This document shows, piece by piece, positions 52,575 to 61,110 of a DNA stretch of 64,000 bases; positions within the stretch are counted from its first letter, which is position 1, and each line of letters begins with the position of its first letter. This stretch comes from Microbacteriaceae bacterium. GTDB taxonomy: Bacteria > Actinomycetota > Actinomycetes > Actinomycetales > Microbacteriaceae. The translations under genes were made by a program, and so were the position numbers. The DNA is taken from contig WQZN01000001.1 of assembly GCA_009780695.1 (NCBI GenBank), forward strand, positions 124,001 through 188,000, given 5' to 3'. Below the pieces are notes generated by a model. That model made no database searches and had not been told where the DNA came from. It saw nothing but the letters and a program-made list of their open reading frames with translations.

Positions 52575-53393
52575 ATGTCCGTCACCACCTACGCGCCGAC
52601 ACGTGCCGCGGCTGCGGCCCGCACCAAGCCGAAGGGCAGCCTGCGCCGCCTCGTCTGGACCGAGGCGAAGGTCTGGATGCGCAGCACCGACCCCTTCTGG
52701 GCCCTGCTGTTCCCAACCGTGCTGATCGTCGGCCAGACGCTCGTCGCACCCGCTCTTCGCGAGGTCGCGACGGGGGACACCTGGGCCGGCACGCCCTTCT
52801 ACGGGGTGGCCGTCGTCAACATCATCCTGCCCGCGATGCTCGCGATGGCGATCGCGACGACCGCCCTCACGATCCTGCCCGCGACGTTCGGCGCCTTCCG
52901 TGAGAAGGGGGTGCTGCGCCGCTTCTCGGCGACGCCGATGCGGCCGCAGTCGCTGTTCCTCGCGCACTTCATCATCAACACCGTGATGTCGTTCGTCGGG
53001 GCGCTGATCGCGGTGGTCGTGACATCCGCCCTGTTCCCCATCGCGATGCCCGTGAACATCGCCATGGTCGTCCTCGGCTTCGCGCTCGGCATGGCCGCGA
53101 TGATGTCGCTCGGCTCGCTGCTGGCGGCCTGGGTGCCGCGCGCGGCCATCGCCTCGACCGTCGGCATGCTCGTGTTCTTCCCGCTGCTGCTGACCGCCGG
53201 TGTCTTCACCGTCGTCGAGCCGGGCACCGTGCTCTACGAGATCGCGCGGGTCACCCCGCTGGGTGCGGCCTCGCAGGTGATGAGCTACGGCTGGTTCGGC
53301 GGGGATGTCTTCCCGTGGGTGCAGATCATCGCCATGGTCGCCTGGACCGCGGTGCTCACCCCGCTCGCGGTCAAGCTGTTCCGCTGGAAGTAG
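52575..53393 (+). CDS. ABC-2 type transporter permease
   Basis: A 272-residue membrane protein with about six helices. It has a cytosolic start (TKPKGSLRRLVWTEAKVWMR), an extracytoplasmic loop after helix 1 and the ABC-2 signature FREKGVLRRFSATPMRPQ before helix 3. It forms the exporter with the preceding ATPase. Two hairpins of a repeat family follow it. Confidence 0.9.
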   Translation: MSVTTYAPTRAAAAARTKPKGSLRRLVWTEAKVWMRSTDPFWALLFPTVLIVGQTLVAPALREVATGDTWAGTPFYGVAVVNIILPAMLAMAIATTALTILPATFGAFREKGVLRRFSATPMRPQSLFLAHFIINTVMSFVGALIAVVVTSALFPIAMPVNIAMVVLGFALGMAAMMSLGSLLAAWVPRAAIASTVGMLVFFPLLLTAGVFTVVEPGTVLYEIARVTPLGAASQVMSYGWFGGDVFPWVQIIAMVAWTAVLTPLAVKLFRWK

Positions 53394-53407
53394 CGCGGGC
53401 GCTCGGG

Positions 53408-53523
53408 GCCCGAACCCACCGCAATGCACGCGAGCGGTGGGTTCGGGCTGCCGGCGGCGCGCAACATGGGTCCGAACTGACACGAGTGGTGGGTTCGGGC
53501 CGATCGCCCGAACCCACCACTCG
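53408..53523. terminator. Two hairpins of the GGTGGGTTCGGGC family between convergent operons
   Basis: The first has 15-base arms (53408-53422 and 53434-53448) and an 11-base loop; the second has perfect 18-base arms (53483-53500 and 53506-53523) and a five-base loop. Both stems share GGTGGGTTCGGGC. They lie between the ABC permease and flavin reductase stops and probably end transcription from both sides. A related unit occurs at 60781-60859. Confidence 0.75.
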
Positions 53524-53537
53524 CGCCGCGTCGCCGC

Positions 53538-54080
53538 TCAGGCGATCGCCGAATGAGCCCCAATGCGGTGGTAGACGCGGTCGTGATAGACGAGCGGCGA
53601 CGGCGCGCCGAGCGGGTGCTCCTCGTCGACCGCCGACGAGTCGATCGCCCGCAGCGTCACGATGCGGCTGCCGAAGGCCGGTGTGCGCTGCGCCACCGCG
53701 CCGCGGATCCAGCTGCGGGCCCCCTCGACCACGGGCTCGCCGCTCGGCAGAGCGCGCCAGCCACCGGCCGCGAAGCGGTCGATGCCGTGCGTCGCGAAGC
53801 GCGCGGCGACCGCATGCTGGTCGGCGCCCAGGAAGCTCACCGTGAGGGTCTCGGCGTCGCGCACCGCCGGCCACGACGACGAGGTCTCGGGCAGCGAGAA
53901 CGCGAGCAGCGGGGGCTCGGCCGAGACCGAGATGACGGATGTCGCGGTGAATCCGACCGGTCGATCGCCGGCCAGCGCACCGATCACGGCGACCCCGGCG
54001 GGGTGGCCGCGGAACACGCTGCGGAAGGCGTCCGCCGTGAGCTGGAGGGGCAGCGGCCGTGCGGCCGTGAGGTTCGTCAT
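53538..54080 (-). CDS. Flavin reductase domain protein
   Basis: A 180-residue FMN-binding split-barrel reductase. FRGHPAGVAVIGAL, GFTATSVISVSAEPPLLAFS and SWIRGAVAQRTPAFGSRIV are the family core. It would supply reduced flavin to the monooxygenase encoded just upstream at 54137 (56 bases between). ATG 54080 is taken because the family start follows; AGAGAG lies ahead. Confidence 0.9.
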   Translation of the reverse strand: MTNLTAARPLPLQLTADAFRSVFRGHPAGVAVIGALAGDRPVGFTATSVISVSAEPPLLAFSLPETSSSWPAVRDAETLTVSFLGADQHAVAARFATHGIDRFAAGGWRALPSGEPVVEGARSWIRGAVAQRTPAFGSRIVTLRAIDSSAVDEEHPLGAPSPLVYHDRVYHRIGAHSAIA

Positions 54081-54136
54081 GGCTCTCTCCCTATTGATTT
54101 CGTGGTTCTGTCTCTTCGGCCGATGCCCGGTCGGGC

Positions 54137-55519
54137 TCAGGCCCCGACGAGCGCGGGCTCGTCGGTGTCGGCCTCGGCCGAGGCACCCGCACGCGCCCAC
54201 CGGCTCTCGGGTCGCGCGAGCCCGAAGTGGTCGCGCAGGGTCGTGCCGGCGTACTCCTCGCGGAACAGCCCGCGCGAGCGCAGGATCGGCACGACCTGCT
54301 CGGCGAACACCTCGAAGCCGCCCGGCAGGTACGGAGGCATGACGTTGAAGCCGTCGGCGGCGCCGGCGGTGAACCATTCCTCGATCGTGTCGGCGATCTG
54401 CTCGGGCGTTCCGGCGACGACGCGGTGCCCCCGCGCTCCGGCGAGGCGGTGCAGCAGCTGACGCACCGTGGGCTTCTCGCGCTCGACGATGCCCGCGACG
54501 ACCTGCAGGCGGCTGCGGGCGTTGCTCGTGACATCCCCCGCACCCTCGAACAGCTCGACGGGGACAGGGCGGTCCAGCGCGCTCTCGTCGAGGCGCACGC
54601 CCGTGAGGCCCGCGAGCTGGCGCAGGCCGTAGGCGGGAACGCTGAGCTCGTTGAACTCGCGCTCGAGCTCGTGCGCCTCGGCCTCGGTCGAGCCGATGAA
54701 CGGGCTGATGCCCGGCAGGATCTTGATCTGGTCGCCCGAGCGGCCGAGTGCCGCGGCGCGCGCCTTGATGTCGGCATAGAACGCCTGCGCATCGGCGAGA
54801 CGCTGGTGCGCGGTGAAGATCGCCTCGGCGTAGCGGCCGGCGAAGGCGCGGCCGTCGTCCGAGGCGCCCGCCTGCACGAGCACGGGCCGCCCCTGCGGCG
54901 AGCGCGCGGCGTTGAACGCCCCCGCGACGCGCAGGTGCTCGCCCACGAAGTCGGCCGGGTGGATCTTCGCCGGGTCGGCGTAGCGGCCGCCCGCGCGATC
55001 GAGCAGGATCGCGTCGTCCTCCCAGCTGTCCCAGAGCCGCTCGAGCACCTCGACGAACTCGGCGGCGCGGGCGTAGCGCGTCGCGGGGTCGGGGTGGGCG
55101 TCGAGGCCGAAGTTCGCGGCGGCGTCCGCGGCCTGCGTCGTCACGATGTTCCAGCCGGCGCGGCCGCCGCTCAGGTGGTCGAGCGTCGAGAACAGGCGCG
55201 CGAGGTTGTACGGGTCGTAGAACGTCGTCGAGGCGGTCGCGATCAGGCCGATGCGGCTCGTGTGGGCGGCGACGGATGCCAGCGTGAGGATCGGCTCGAG
55301 CCGCCCCACCGCGTTGTGCTCGACACCGCCGTGCAGCACCGGGCCGTCGGCGAAGAAGATCGCGTCGAAGGTCGCGGCCTCGGCGGCGCGCGCGAGCTCG
55401 GTGTAGTAGTCGGCGCTGAAGATGCGCTCGGCCTGGGTGGCCGGGTGCCGCCACGCGGCCTCGTGGTGGCCGGCGGGGTGGATGAACAGGTTGAGGCTGA
55501 GCTGTCGGGGGGAAGACAT
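54137..55519 (-). CDS. LLM-class flavin monooxygenase, NtaA/SnaA/DszA group
   Basis: A 460-residue reduced-flavin-dependent monooxygenase. QLSLNLFIHPAGHHEAAWRH and DAIFFADGP begin the barrel; SGGRAGWNIVTTQ and GASDDGRAFAGRYAEAIFTA are typical of the NtaA group, which hydroxylates amines, sulfonates or sulfones. The SsuABC-type importer and flavin reductase in the same operon suggest use of an organosulfur or aminopolycarboxylate compound. AAGGAG precedes the ATG. It could not by itself be called SsuD. Confidence 0.9.
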   Translation of the reverse strand: MSSPRQLSLNLFIHPAGHHEAAWRHPATQAERIFSADYYTELARAAEAATFDAIFFADGPVLHGGVEHNAVGRLEPILTLASVAAHTSRIGLIATASTTFYDPYNLARLFSTLDHLSGGRAGWNIVTTQAADAAANFGLDAHPDPATRYARAAEFVEVLERLWDSWEDDAILLDRAGGRYADPAKIHPADFVGEHLRVAGAFNAARSPQGRPVLVQAGASDDGRAFAGRYAEAIFTAHQRLADAQAFYADIKARAAALGRSGDQIKILPGISPFIGSTEAEAHELEREFNELSVPAYGLRQLAGLTGVRLDESALDRPVPVELFEGAGDVTSNARSRLQVVAGIVEREKPTVRQLLHRLAGARGHRVVAGTPEQIADTIEEWFTAGAADGFNVMPPYLPGGFEVFAEQVVPILRSRGLFREEYAGTTLRDHFGLARPESRWARAGASAEADTDEPALVGA

Positions 55520-55569
55520 GGTGACTCCTTCTTCGTGAGGTTCGTCGAGTTCGTTCGGGGGATGCCGGC

Positions 55570-56415
55570 TCAGACGGCCGGTGCGCGCCAGCGCGAGAAG
55601 CGCCGCTCGAGGGCGACGAGCAGGCCGTTGACGGCGAGCCCGATCAGGGCGATGGCGAGGATGCCGGCATACATGTCGGGGATCAGGAAGCTGTTCTGGG
55701 CGTTCACGATCAGGAAGCCGAGGCCGGCCTTCGCGCCCACCATCTCAGCGGCGACCAGCACGAGGATCGACGCGGCCCCGCCCATGCGGATGCCCGTGAA
55801 CACGGTCGGCACCGCCGCGGGCAGCACGACCTTGGCGAACAGCCGCGCGCGCCCGACGCCGAGCGTGCGCGCTGCGCGGATCAGCAGGGGGTCGACCCCG
55901 CGCACGCCCGCGATCGTGTTGAGCAGGATCGGGAAGAACGCCGCGTAGGCGACCATCGTGATCTTCGAGGTCTCGCCGATGCCGAGCAGCAGCGTGAACA
56001 CGGGCAGCAGCGCGAGCGCCGCGGTGTTGCGGAACAGCTCGAGCAGCGGGCTGAGGAAGGCGTCGAGGCGGCGGTACGAGGCGATCAGCAGCCCCGCCGC
56101 GACGCCCACCACGACGGCGATGGCGAAGCCGCTGGCCGCCCGGCTCAGGCTCGCGGCGATGTTCGATTCCAGCTGCCCGTCGAGCGTCAGCTGCCACCCC
56201 GCCGCCAGCACGACATGCAGCGGCGGCAGGAACACGCGGGTCGCGGGCGTGAGCAGGAAGGTCGGCGCGAACTCCCACACGGCGAGGAACAGCACGATGG
56301 CGGCCGACCCCCACACGGTCCGTCCGGCGGTGCGCCCGACCCGGCGGGCTAGGCGCGGCAGGGCGGCGGGTCGGGACGCCGCGGTCGCGGCCCCGGTGAC
56401 GACGGCGGCGCTCAT
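55570..56415 (-). CDS. ABC transporter permease, SsuC/TauC family
   Basis: A 281-residue permease with about six helices and the family loop LLIRAARTLGVGRARLFAKV. SNIAASLSRAASGFAIAVVV and MGGAASILVLVAAEMVGAK are typical of sulfonate/taurine/nitrate-type importers. Its ATG overlaps the ATPase gene stop by four bases. Confidence 0.9.
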   Translation of the reverse strand: MSAAVVTGAATAASRPAALPRLARRVGRTAGRTVWGSAAIVLFLAVWEFAPTFLLTPATRVFLPPLHVVLAAGWQLTLDGQLESNIAASLSRAASGFAIAVVVGVAAGLLIASYRRLDAFLSPLLELFRNTAALALLPVFTLLLGIGETSKITMVAYAAFFPILLNTIAGVRGVDPLLIRAARTLGVGRARLFAKVVLPAAVPTVFTGIRMGGAASILVLVAAEMVGAKAGLGFLIVNAQNSFLIPDMYAGILAIALIGLAVNGLLVALERRFSRWRAPAV

Positions 56416-57242
56416 GCGACGGCCCTCTCTTCCGCGACGAGGCGGTCGCCGCCGTGCAGCAGCGACCACACCTCGTGCCGCAGGCGCACGAAGCGCGGGT
56501 CCGAGCGGATGTCGCCGCCGTGGCCCCGGTGCGGCAGCTCGGTCTCGACGACCGCCTGCAGCCGCCCCGGCCGCGCGCTGAGCACGGCGACGCGCGTGCC
56601 GAGGTAGACGGCCTCGTCGATGTCGTGCGTGATGAACAGGATCGTCGTGCCGGTCGCGCGCCAGATCCGCAGCAGCTCGTCCTGCAGCTGCTCGCGGGTC
56701 TGGGCGTCGAGCGCGCCGAACGGCTCGTCCATGAGCAGGATGTCGGGCCGATAGGCGAGGCTCCGCGCGATCGCGACACGCTGCTTCATGCCGCCCGACA
56801 GCTCATGCGGGTACCTGTCCTCGAAGCCGCGCAGGCCGACGAGCTCGAGGTGCTCGCGGGCGCGCTGCACCCGCTGGGCGCGAGTGAGCCGCACGCCGCC
56901 GACGGGCCGGTTCTCGAGCGGGAAGGTGACGTTCGCGAGCGCGGTGCGCCAGGGGAACAGCGCATACTGCTGAAAGACCACGCCCCTGTCCTGCCCGGGG
57001 CCCGTGATGGGGGTGCCGTCGACGAGCACGGCGCCGCTGGTCGGCTCGGTGAGGCCGGCGAGCAGGTCGAGCAGGGTCGTCTTGCCCGAGCCGCTCGGGC
57101 CGACGAGGGCGAGGAAGTCGCCGGGTGGGACGTCGATCGACACGTCGTCGAGTGCGGTCAGGGTGCCCTGGGCCGAGGCATCCGCCCCGCTGCGCACGGG
57201 GAACCGCTTGGTCACGTTCCGCAGGCTGATCTTGGGAGTCAT
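56412..57242 (-). CDS. ABC transporter ATP-binding protein, SsuB/TauB family
   Basis: A 276-residue ATPase: Walker A GPSGSGKTT, Q-loop VVFQQYALFPWRTALANV, signature LSGGMKQRVAIARSL, Walker B ILLMDEPFGALDAQTR, switch His in LFITHDIDEAVYLG. The FFPW/LFPW Q-loop and C-terminus fit sulfonate/taurine/nitrate importers. It lies between the binding-protein gene and the permease gene. Confidence 0.92.
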   Translation of the reverse strand: MTPKISLRNVTKRFPVRSGADASAQGTLTALDDVSIDVPPGDFLALVGPSGSGKTTLLDLLAGLTEPTSGAVLVDGTPITGPGQDRGVVFQQYALFPWRTALANVTFPLENRPVGGVRLTRAQRVQRAREHLELVGLRGFEDRYPHELSGGMKQRVAIARSLAYRPDILLMDEPFGALDAQTREQLQDELLRIWRATGTTILFITHDIDEAVYLGTRVAVLSARPGRLQAVVETELPHRGHGGDIRSDPRFVRLRHEVWSLLHGGDRLVAEERAVA

Positions 57243-57243
57243 C

Positions 57244-58350
57244 TCACTGTTCCTTCGTCGCCGTCGCGGCCGTCTTGGGGTGGGCCGAGGTGGCGTAGGG
57301 GTTGAATTCGTCGGTGTAGAGCGACGGCGCGTCGACGCGGCCCTTCACGATGCCGGTCCCGTTGAGCCAGTCGGTCCACTTCGTGAAGTCCGAGTCGGCG
57401 ATGACGCCGTAGCCGGGCAGGCCCGAGCTCTTCCAGTACTTGAGCGTCGCCGTGCTCTCGTTGCGACCGCGCGACTGCACGATCTGGGTGAGCTTCGCGA
57501 TCACCTGCTCGCGCGGCGTCGTGTTCTCCCAGTGGATCGCCTTGGCGACCCCGGTCACGAACGTGCGCACGGTGTCGGGGTTGGCGGCGATGAAGTCCTT
57601 GCGGAACACGTACTCGCCGCCCGCGAACGCCCCGAACAGGCTGTAGTCGTCGAACAGGCTGCGCAGACCGCCGGCTGCGACGGCGTTGTCCTGCAGGATG
57701 CCGGTGAGGGCCCCGACATCCACCTGCCCGCGCCGCACGGCCTGCTCGGTGTTGTTCGGCGGGGCCACGACGAGCTGCACCTGCGCGATCTGCGCGGGGG
57801 TGAGGCCGCCCTTCTTCAGGTAGGTGTCGATCTCGGCCTCCTGCTGGGCGCCGAGCGTGTTGACCGCGATCTTCTTGCCGATCAGGTCGTGGGCGTTGTG
57901 GATGGGGCTGCCCGCGGGCACGTAGTAGCCGGTGAAGGTCTTGTCGTCCTCGCCGTACGCGCTCACCACGGCGGTGATCGGGGCGCCCGCGGTCTCGAGC
58001 TTGGTGACGGCGCCGGCGAAGGCCTCGCCGACATCCGTCTGGTTCGTCGCGACCGACTGGATGTCCTGCGGGCCGCTGATCGTGTTGCCGACCCAGTCGA
58101 GCTTGATCTTGCCGAAGTAGCCGAGCGCCTCGGCGAGTTCAGGCAGCACGACCTGGTTGGCGCTGCCCTGATAGCGCAGCACGGTGACCTCGGCGCCCTT
58201 GGCGGCGACCGAGTCGGATGCCGGCGCGAGGGAGCACCCGGTGAGCAGGGCCGCCATGGCGACGGCCGTACCTGCTGCTGCGAAGGTGCGGTGGTTCCTG
58301 GGCGCGCGGCCGGCTTCTGCGGCCCCTGCCCGTGCGGTTCGTGTCGTCAT
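57244..58350 (-). CDS. ABC substrate-binding lipoprotein, SsuA-like
   Basis: A 368-residue periplasmic-type binding protein with lipobox LLTGC (Cys39). The mature part reads VTVLRYQGSANQVVLPELAE, GPQDIQSVATNQTDVGEAF and YYVPAGSPIHNAHDLIGKK, the NMT1/SsuA family pattern. It opens the five-gene operon. The ATG at 58350 has TACCGT six bases upstream and so is likely leaderless. The ligand is unknown. Confidence 0.9.
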   Translation of the reverse strand: MTTRTARAGAAEAGRAPRNHRTFAAAGTAVAMAALLTGCSLAPASDSVAAKGAEVTVLRYQGSANQVVLPELAEALGYFGKIKLDWVGNTISGPQDIQSVATNQTDVGEAFAGAVTKLETAGAPITAVVSAYGEDDKTFTGYYVPAGSPIHNAHDLIGKKIAVNTLGAQQEAEIDTYLKKGGLTPAQIAQVQLVVAPPNNTEQAVRRGQVDVGALTGILQDNAVAAGGLRSLFDDYSLFGAFAGGEYVFRKDFIAANPDTVRTFVTGVAKAIHWENTTPREQVIAKLTQIVQSRGRNESTATLKYWKSSGLPGYGVIADSDFTKWTDWLNGTGIVKGRVDAPSLYTDEFNPYATSAHPKTAATATKEQ

Positions 58351-58356
58351 GCGGCC

Positions 58357-58362
58357 ACGGTA
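58357..58362 (-). promoter_or_regulatory. Leaderless -10 element of the SsuA-like operon
   Basis: TACCGT on the minus strand with six bases to the ATG at 58350. It is the same layout as at fbiA and ggt. Confidence 0.5.
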
Positions 58363-58541
58363 GGCATTGTTGAGTTTTTCGGTTAAGAATGTGACCGACT
58401 ACGTCGTCGCGTTGCGTCACATGACGTGGGGCACTGTGCGGCCGCGGCATGTCCTCGCGGGTGCGGATTCTGAGACGATTCGTCTCGTGTCGACATCTGT
58501 TGTTCGTGAGTGAGTTCCGAACCGTGCGGGGGCCGGCTGTC

Positions 58542-59096
58542 ATGGATGTCGATGCGCGCACCGATGCCGAGTTGCTCGACGCCGCCGGGGGCGACTCCCG
58601 CGTCTTCGGGGTGCTCTTCGACCGCTATTCGCGGGTGGTGTTCGCCGCGGCGTTCGTGATCGTCGAGGACCGGCGGGCGGCCGAGGAGGTCACGTCCGAC
58701 GCGTTCATGGTGCTGTGGCGCAAGCGCGAGTCGATCGTGCTCGCGGACACGGTGCTGCCGTGGCTGCTGGCGACGACCCGCTATCTCGCCCGCAACCAAC
58801 GGCGCAGCGCCCGACGGGACGTCGAGCTCAACGAGGGGATCCTCGCGTCGCTCGTGCCCTCGGCCGAGCACCTCGCGGTCGCACGCGACCTGAACCGCCA
58901 GCTCGCCGCGGTGGTCGCGGCGCTCAAGCCCCTGGACCAGACCGTCGTCAACCTCTGCCTCGTCGACGGCCTGAGTTACGACGATGCGGCCGAACGCCTC
59001 GGCATCAGCCACGGCCAGGTCCGCAACCGACTCTCTCGCAGCCGCGGCACCATGCGCCGGCTACTGAACGACCTGACCGAGCAGGAGGAATCATGA
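58542..59096 (+). CDS. ECF-type RNA polymerase sigma factor
   Basis: A 184-residue sigma-70 family protein with only regions 2 and 4. Region 2 is FDRYSRVVFAAAFVIVEDRR then AAEEVTSDAFMVLWRKRESI; region 4 is LSYDDAAERLGISHGQVRNR. The start is ATG 58542, where sequence similarity begins; in-frame ATG/GTG codons upstream are possible. It overlaps the membrane-protein gene by four bases (ATGA), the usual sigma/anti-sigma arrangement. Confidence 0.9.
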   Translation: MDVDARTDAELLDAAGGDSRVFGVLFDRYSRVVFAAAFVIVEDRRAAEEVTSDAFMVLWRKRESIVLADTVLPWLLATTRYLARNQRRSARRDVELNEGILASLVPSAEHLAVARDLNRQLAAVVAALKPLDQTVVNLCLVDGLSYDDAAERLGISHGQVRNRLSRSRGTMRRLLNDLTEQEES

Positions 59097-60148
59097 CCAT
59101 CCACATCGACAGCCCCGCCCTGCCGGACGAAGCCGAGTTCGAGCGCCTGCGCGTCGACATCCTCGCCCGCATCGACGCCGAGTCCCTCGCCGCCGCCTCT
59201 GCCCACGTGCCCTCGCGGAAGCGGCCGCGCTCTCGCGGCCGCGTCGGCTGGCGCCGCGCCGGCTGGTCGGCCGGGGGGGCCGCGCTGGCCCTCGCCGTGG
59301 CCGGAGTGCTCGTCGCGGTGAACGTCATCGGCCTGCCCGGCTCGCGTGTGGGGGCGAGCCCGGCGGCGGCAGCCGTGCTCTATTCCGCCGCCGACGTGGC
59401 CTCGCACGAATCGGACCCATCCGTCGCACTCGGGCAGTACCTCAAGATCCAGATGGGGGACATCACGCAGTACATCCCGGCCGATCGTTCGAAGACCTGG
59501 ATCGAGGTGCGACCGAACGGGGTCCAGACGTCCTCCGGCCTGGCGACCTGGTGGCTTCCCGGCGTCGGCGGCGACTACTTCGGCACCCCGAGCTCCGAGA
59601 ACGACGCCGAACTGGTGAAACTGCCGACCGACCCGAGCCGACTGCTGAGCTACATCTATGCCCAAACGCGCGGGGCAGGACATTCGCGCAACGGCGAAGC
59701 CTTCGTCTGGATCGCCGACCGACTGTCGACGGGCACCGTGCCGGCCTCCGTCCGGGCCGTGATGTTCCGCACCGCGGCCTTGATCCCCGGGGTCGTCATC
59801 AGCGATCATTCGGCCACTGTCGGCGGTCGCACGGGTGTCGCCGTCAGCTACACGGAACAGGTCACCCAGACCCGTCAGGAACTCGTCATCGATCCGGCCA
59901 CGGGGGCATTCATCGGCGAACGTGATGTCCGCGTGCTCCCTCTGATCGGGACTCCGACCGGAACCGTCGACTCCTTTGCCGTCACGACCACGGTGGTCGA
60001 CACGGCCCCGCGCGCAACGAAGGACGGCGGGTTCGACAGCACGGGATGCAAGCCCGACATGTGGAGCACCTCCACCCCGGGCATGCAGACCAGCATCGAC
60101 CCAGGCAAGAACGGCAAGCCGGTGGCCTACGAATGCCCGAGCAAGTGA
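59093..60148 (+). CDS. Membrane protein partner of the ECF sigma factor (CU044_5270-like)
   Basis: A 351-residue single-pass protein. Residues 1-55 are cytoplasmic and could bind the sigma factor; a helix (AGGAALALAVAGVLVAVNVI) spans about 62-82; an extracytoplasmic domain of ~260 residues follows (QYLKIQMGDITQYIP; AVMFRTAALIPGVVISDHSA; ELVIDPATGAFIGERDV). It resembles the CU044_5270 family found next to ECF sigma genes. No zinc-binding anti-sigma motif (HxxxCxxC) is seen, so an anti-sigma role is inferred from position only. Confidence 0.75.
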   Translation: MTIHIDSPALPDEAEFERLRVDILARIDAESLAAASAHVPSRKRPRSRGRVGWRRAGWSAGGAALALAVAGVLVAVNVIGLPGSRVGASPAAAAVLYSAADVASHESDPSVALGQYLKIQMGDITQYIPADRSKTWIEVRPNGVQTSSGLATWWLPGVGGDYFGTPSSENDAELVKLPTDPSRLLSYIYAQTRGAGHSRNGEAFVWIADRLSTGTVPASVRAVMFRTAALIPGVVISDHSATVGGRTGVAVSYTEQVTQTRQELVIDPATGAFIGERDVRVLPLIGTPTGTVDSFAVTTTVVDTAPRATKDGGFDSTGCKPDMWSTSTPGMQTSIDPGKNGKPVAYECPSK

Positions 60149-60201
60149 GCCCCGCGGCCGTGCTGCCGCCAGCCACCGTCAGCATCGACCTCACCGCCTA
60201 C

Positions 60202-60227
60202 GTGGAGGCCGCGCTCGCGGCCTCCAC
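60202..60227. terminator. Terminator hairpin after the sigma-partner gene
   Basis: Perfect 12-base arms GTGGAGGCCGCG and CGCGGCCTCCAC with two bases between (the real loop is larger). It lies 53 bases after the stop and just before the convergent Rrf2 stop. Confidence 0.65.
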
Positions 60228-60237
60228 CCGCTGACCC

Positions 60238-60756
60238 TCAGGACCGGGTGCCGGCGACCGTCGCCCGACCGTGCGGCCGGGTCTTCCAGGCCTCGTCGCC
60301 CTCGATGAGCGCGCGCACCGGAGCGGCGAGGCGCCCGGTCGCGACATCCTCGAGCGAGACCCCCTCGAGCACCGAGCGCAGGGACGCGCGCAGCGCCACC
60401 CAGACATCCCGCACCGCTCCCGCCGCGCCGCCGTAGCCGACGTCTTCGACGTGCCGGCCCGCGACGTTCGCGAGGGGGCCGTCGACGACGCGGATCACGT
60501 CCGCGATCGTGATCTCCGCCGGCGCGAACGCGAGGCGGTAGCCGCCGTCGGCGCCGCGCTTGCTCGCGACGAGCCCGGCCTGCTTGAGCTCGTTGAGGAT
60601 GCCGAGCACGAAGGCGACCGACACCTCCTGCGCGGCGGCGACCTCGTCGGCCTTGACCCAGCGCGGGCCGGCGGCAGCACCGGTTACATCGTCGTAGCGT
60701 GCGGCGAGCTCGACACACGCTCGCACGGCGTAGTCGATCTTCGCGGTGATGCGCAC
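60238..60756 (-). CDS. Rrf2 family transcriptional regulator
   Basis: A 172-residue winged-helix regulator: MRITAKIDYAVRACVELAAR, WVKADEVAAAQEVSVAFVLG and LVASKRGADGGYRLAFAPAE are the Rrf2 fold. The three-cysteine cluster that binds Fe-S in IscR/NsrR is absent (only Cys14), so it probably senses something other than by an Fe-S centre. It lies close to the FBP and redox-module genes, but nothing ties it to them directly. Confidence 0.9.
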   Translation of the reverse strand: MRITAKIDYAVRACVELAARYDDVTGAAAGPRWVKADEVAAAQEVSVAFVLGILNELKQAGLVASKRGADGGYRLAFAPAEITIADVIRVVDGPLANVAGRHVEDVGYGGAAGAVRDVWVALRASLRSVLEGVSLEDVATGRLAAPVRALIEGDEAWKTRPHGRATVAGTRS

Positions 60757-60780
60757 CCTTCGATTATTCGGCCTGCGGGC

Positions 60781-60859
60781 GCCCGAAGTGACGCGAGCGG
60801 TGGGTTCGGGCTCCGTTCCGCGCCCTGCGCCGGCCCGAAGTGACGCGAGCGGTGCGTTC
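60781..60859. repeat. Tandem copies of the GCCCGAAGTGACGCGAGCGG unit
   Basis: Two 27-base units, 60781-60807 and 60833-60859, differ at one position and are 52 bases apart. A close relative lies at about 53472-53500, and the shared GGTGGGTTCGGG can pair with CCCGAA. This is a dispersed intergenic hairpin family. Confidence 0.75.
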
Positions 60860-60918
60860 CGTCGCCCCGACCATCACGGCAGGCCGACGGCGCGCAGCTC
60901 GCGATTAGGATGTCGGGC

Positions 60919-60996
60919 GTGTCCCTTACCTCTTCACTCAGCCCGATGACCGGGTGTCTGGGGGTCGTCGGCGCGCTCAGCGCCGGCTCGAGGTAG
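60919..60996 (+). CDS. Candidate leaderless leader peptide of the FBP gene
   Basis: GTG 60919 lies seven bases after TAGGAT (60906-60911), the leaderless layout of this genome. It opens a 25-codon frame (read as MSLTSSLSPMTGCLGVVGAL, then SAGSR) that ends at TAG 60994-60996. The FBP gene follows 114 bases later behind several stems. A translated leader like this could control FBP expression by ribosome stalling. No homologue is known to me, and an ATG at 60910 in the same frame is an alternative start. Confidence 0.4.
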   Translation: MSLTSSLSPMTGCLGVVGALSAGSR

Positions 60997-61110
60997 CTCG
61001 TTCGCTCCACCTGGTGATTCTTCGCGCCGTTCCGGCGCGCCCACTTCCGCCGATCTCGCGCGCCGTCGAGCGCGCCCGGCCCCGCCGAACAGCTACAGAC
61101 AGGCACACCC

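Larger units (their letters stand above)
60757..61110. other. Intergenic region of 354 bases with repeats, a promoter and a structured leader
   Basis: It holds the tandem repeat at 60781-60859, a -10-like TAGGAT (60906-60911), the candidate leader ORF at 60919-60996 and small stems near 61024-61038 and 61058-61075. The latter part looks like the 5' leader of the FBP-domain gene. Confidence 0.6.

Noticed and set aside
60133-60234. 33-codon plus-strand frame overlapping the end of the sigma-partner gene
   Set aside because: Its second half is the terminator hairpin, and no start signal precedes it.
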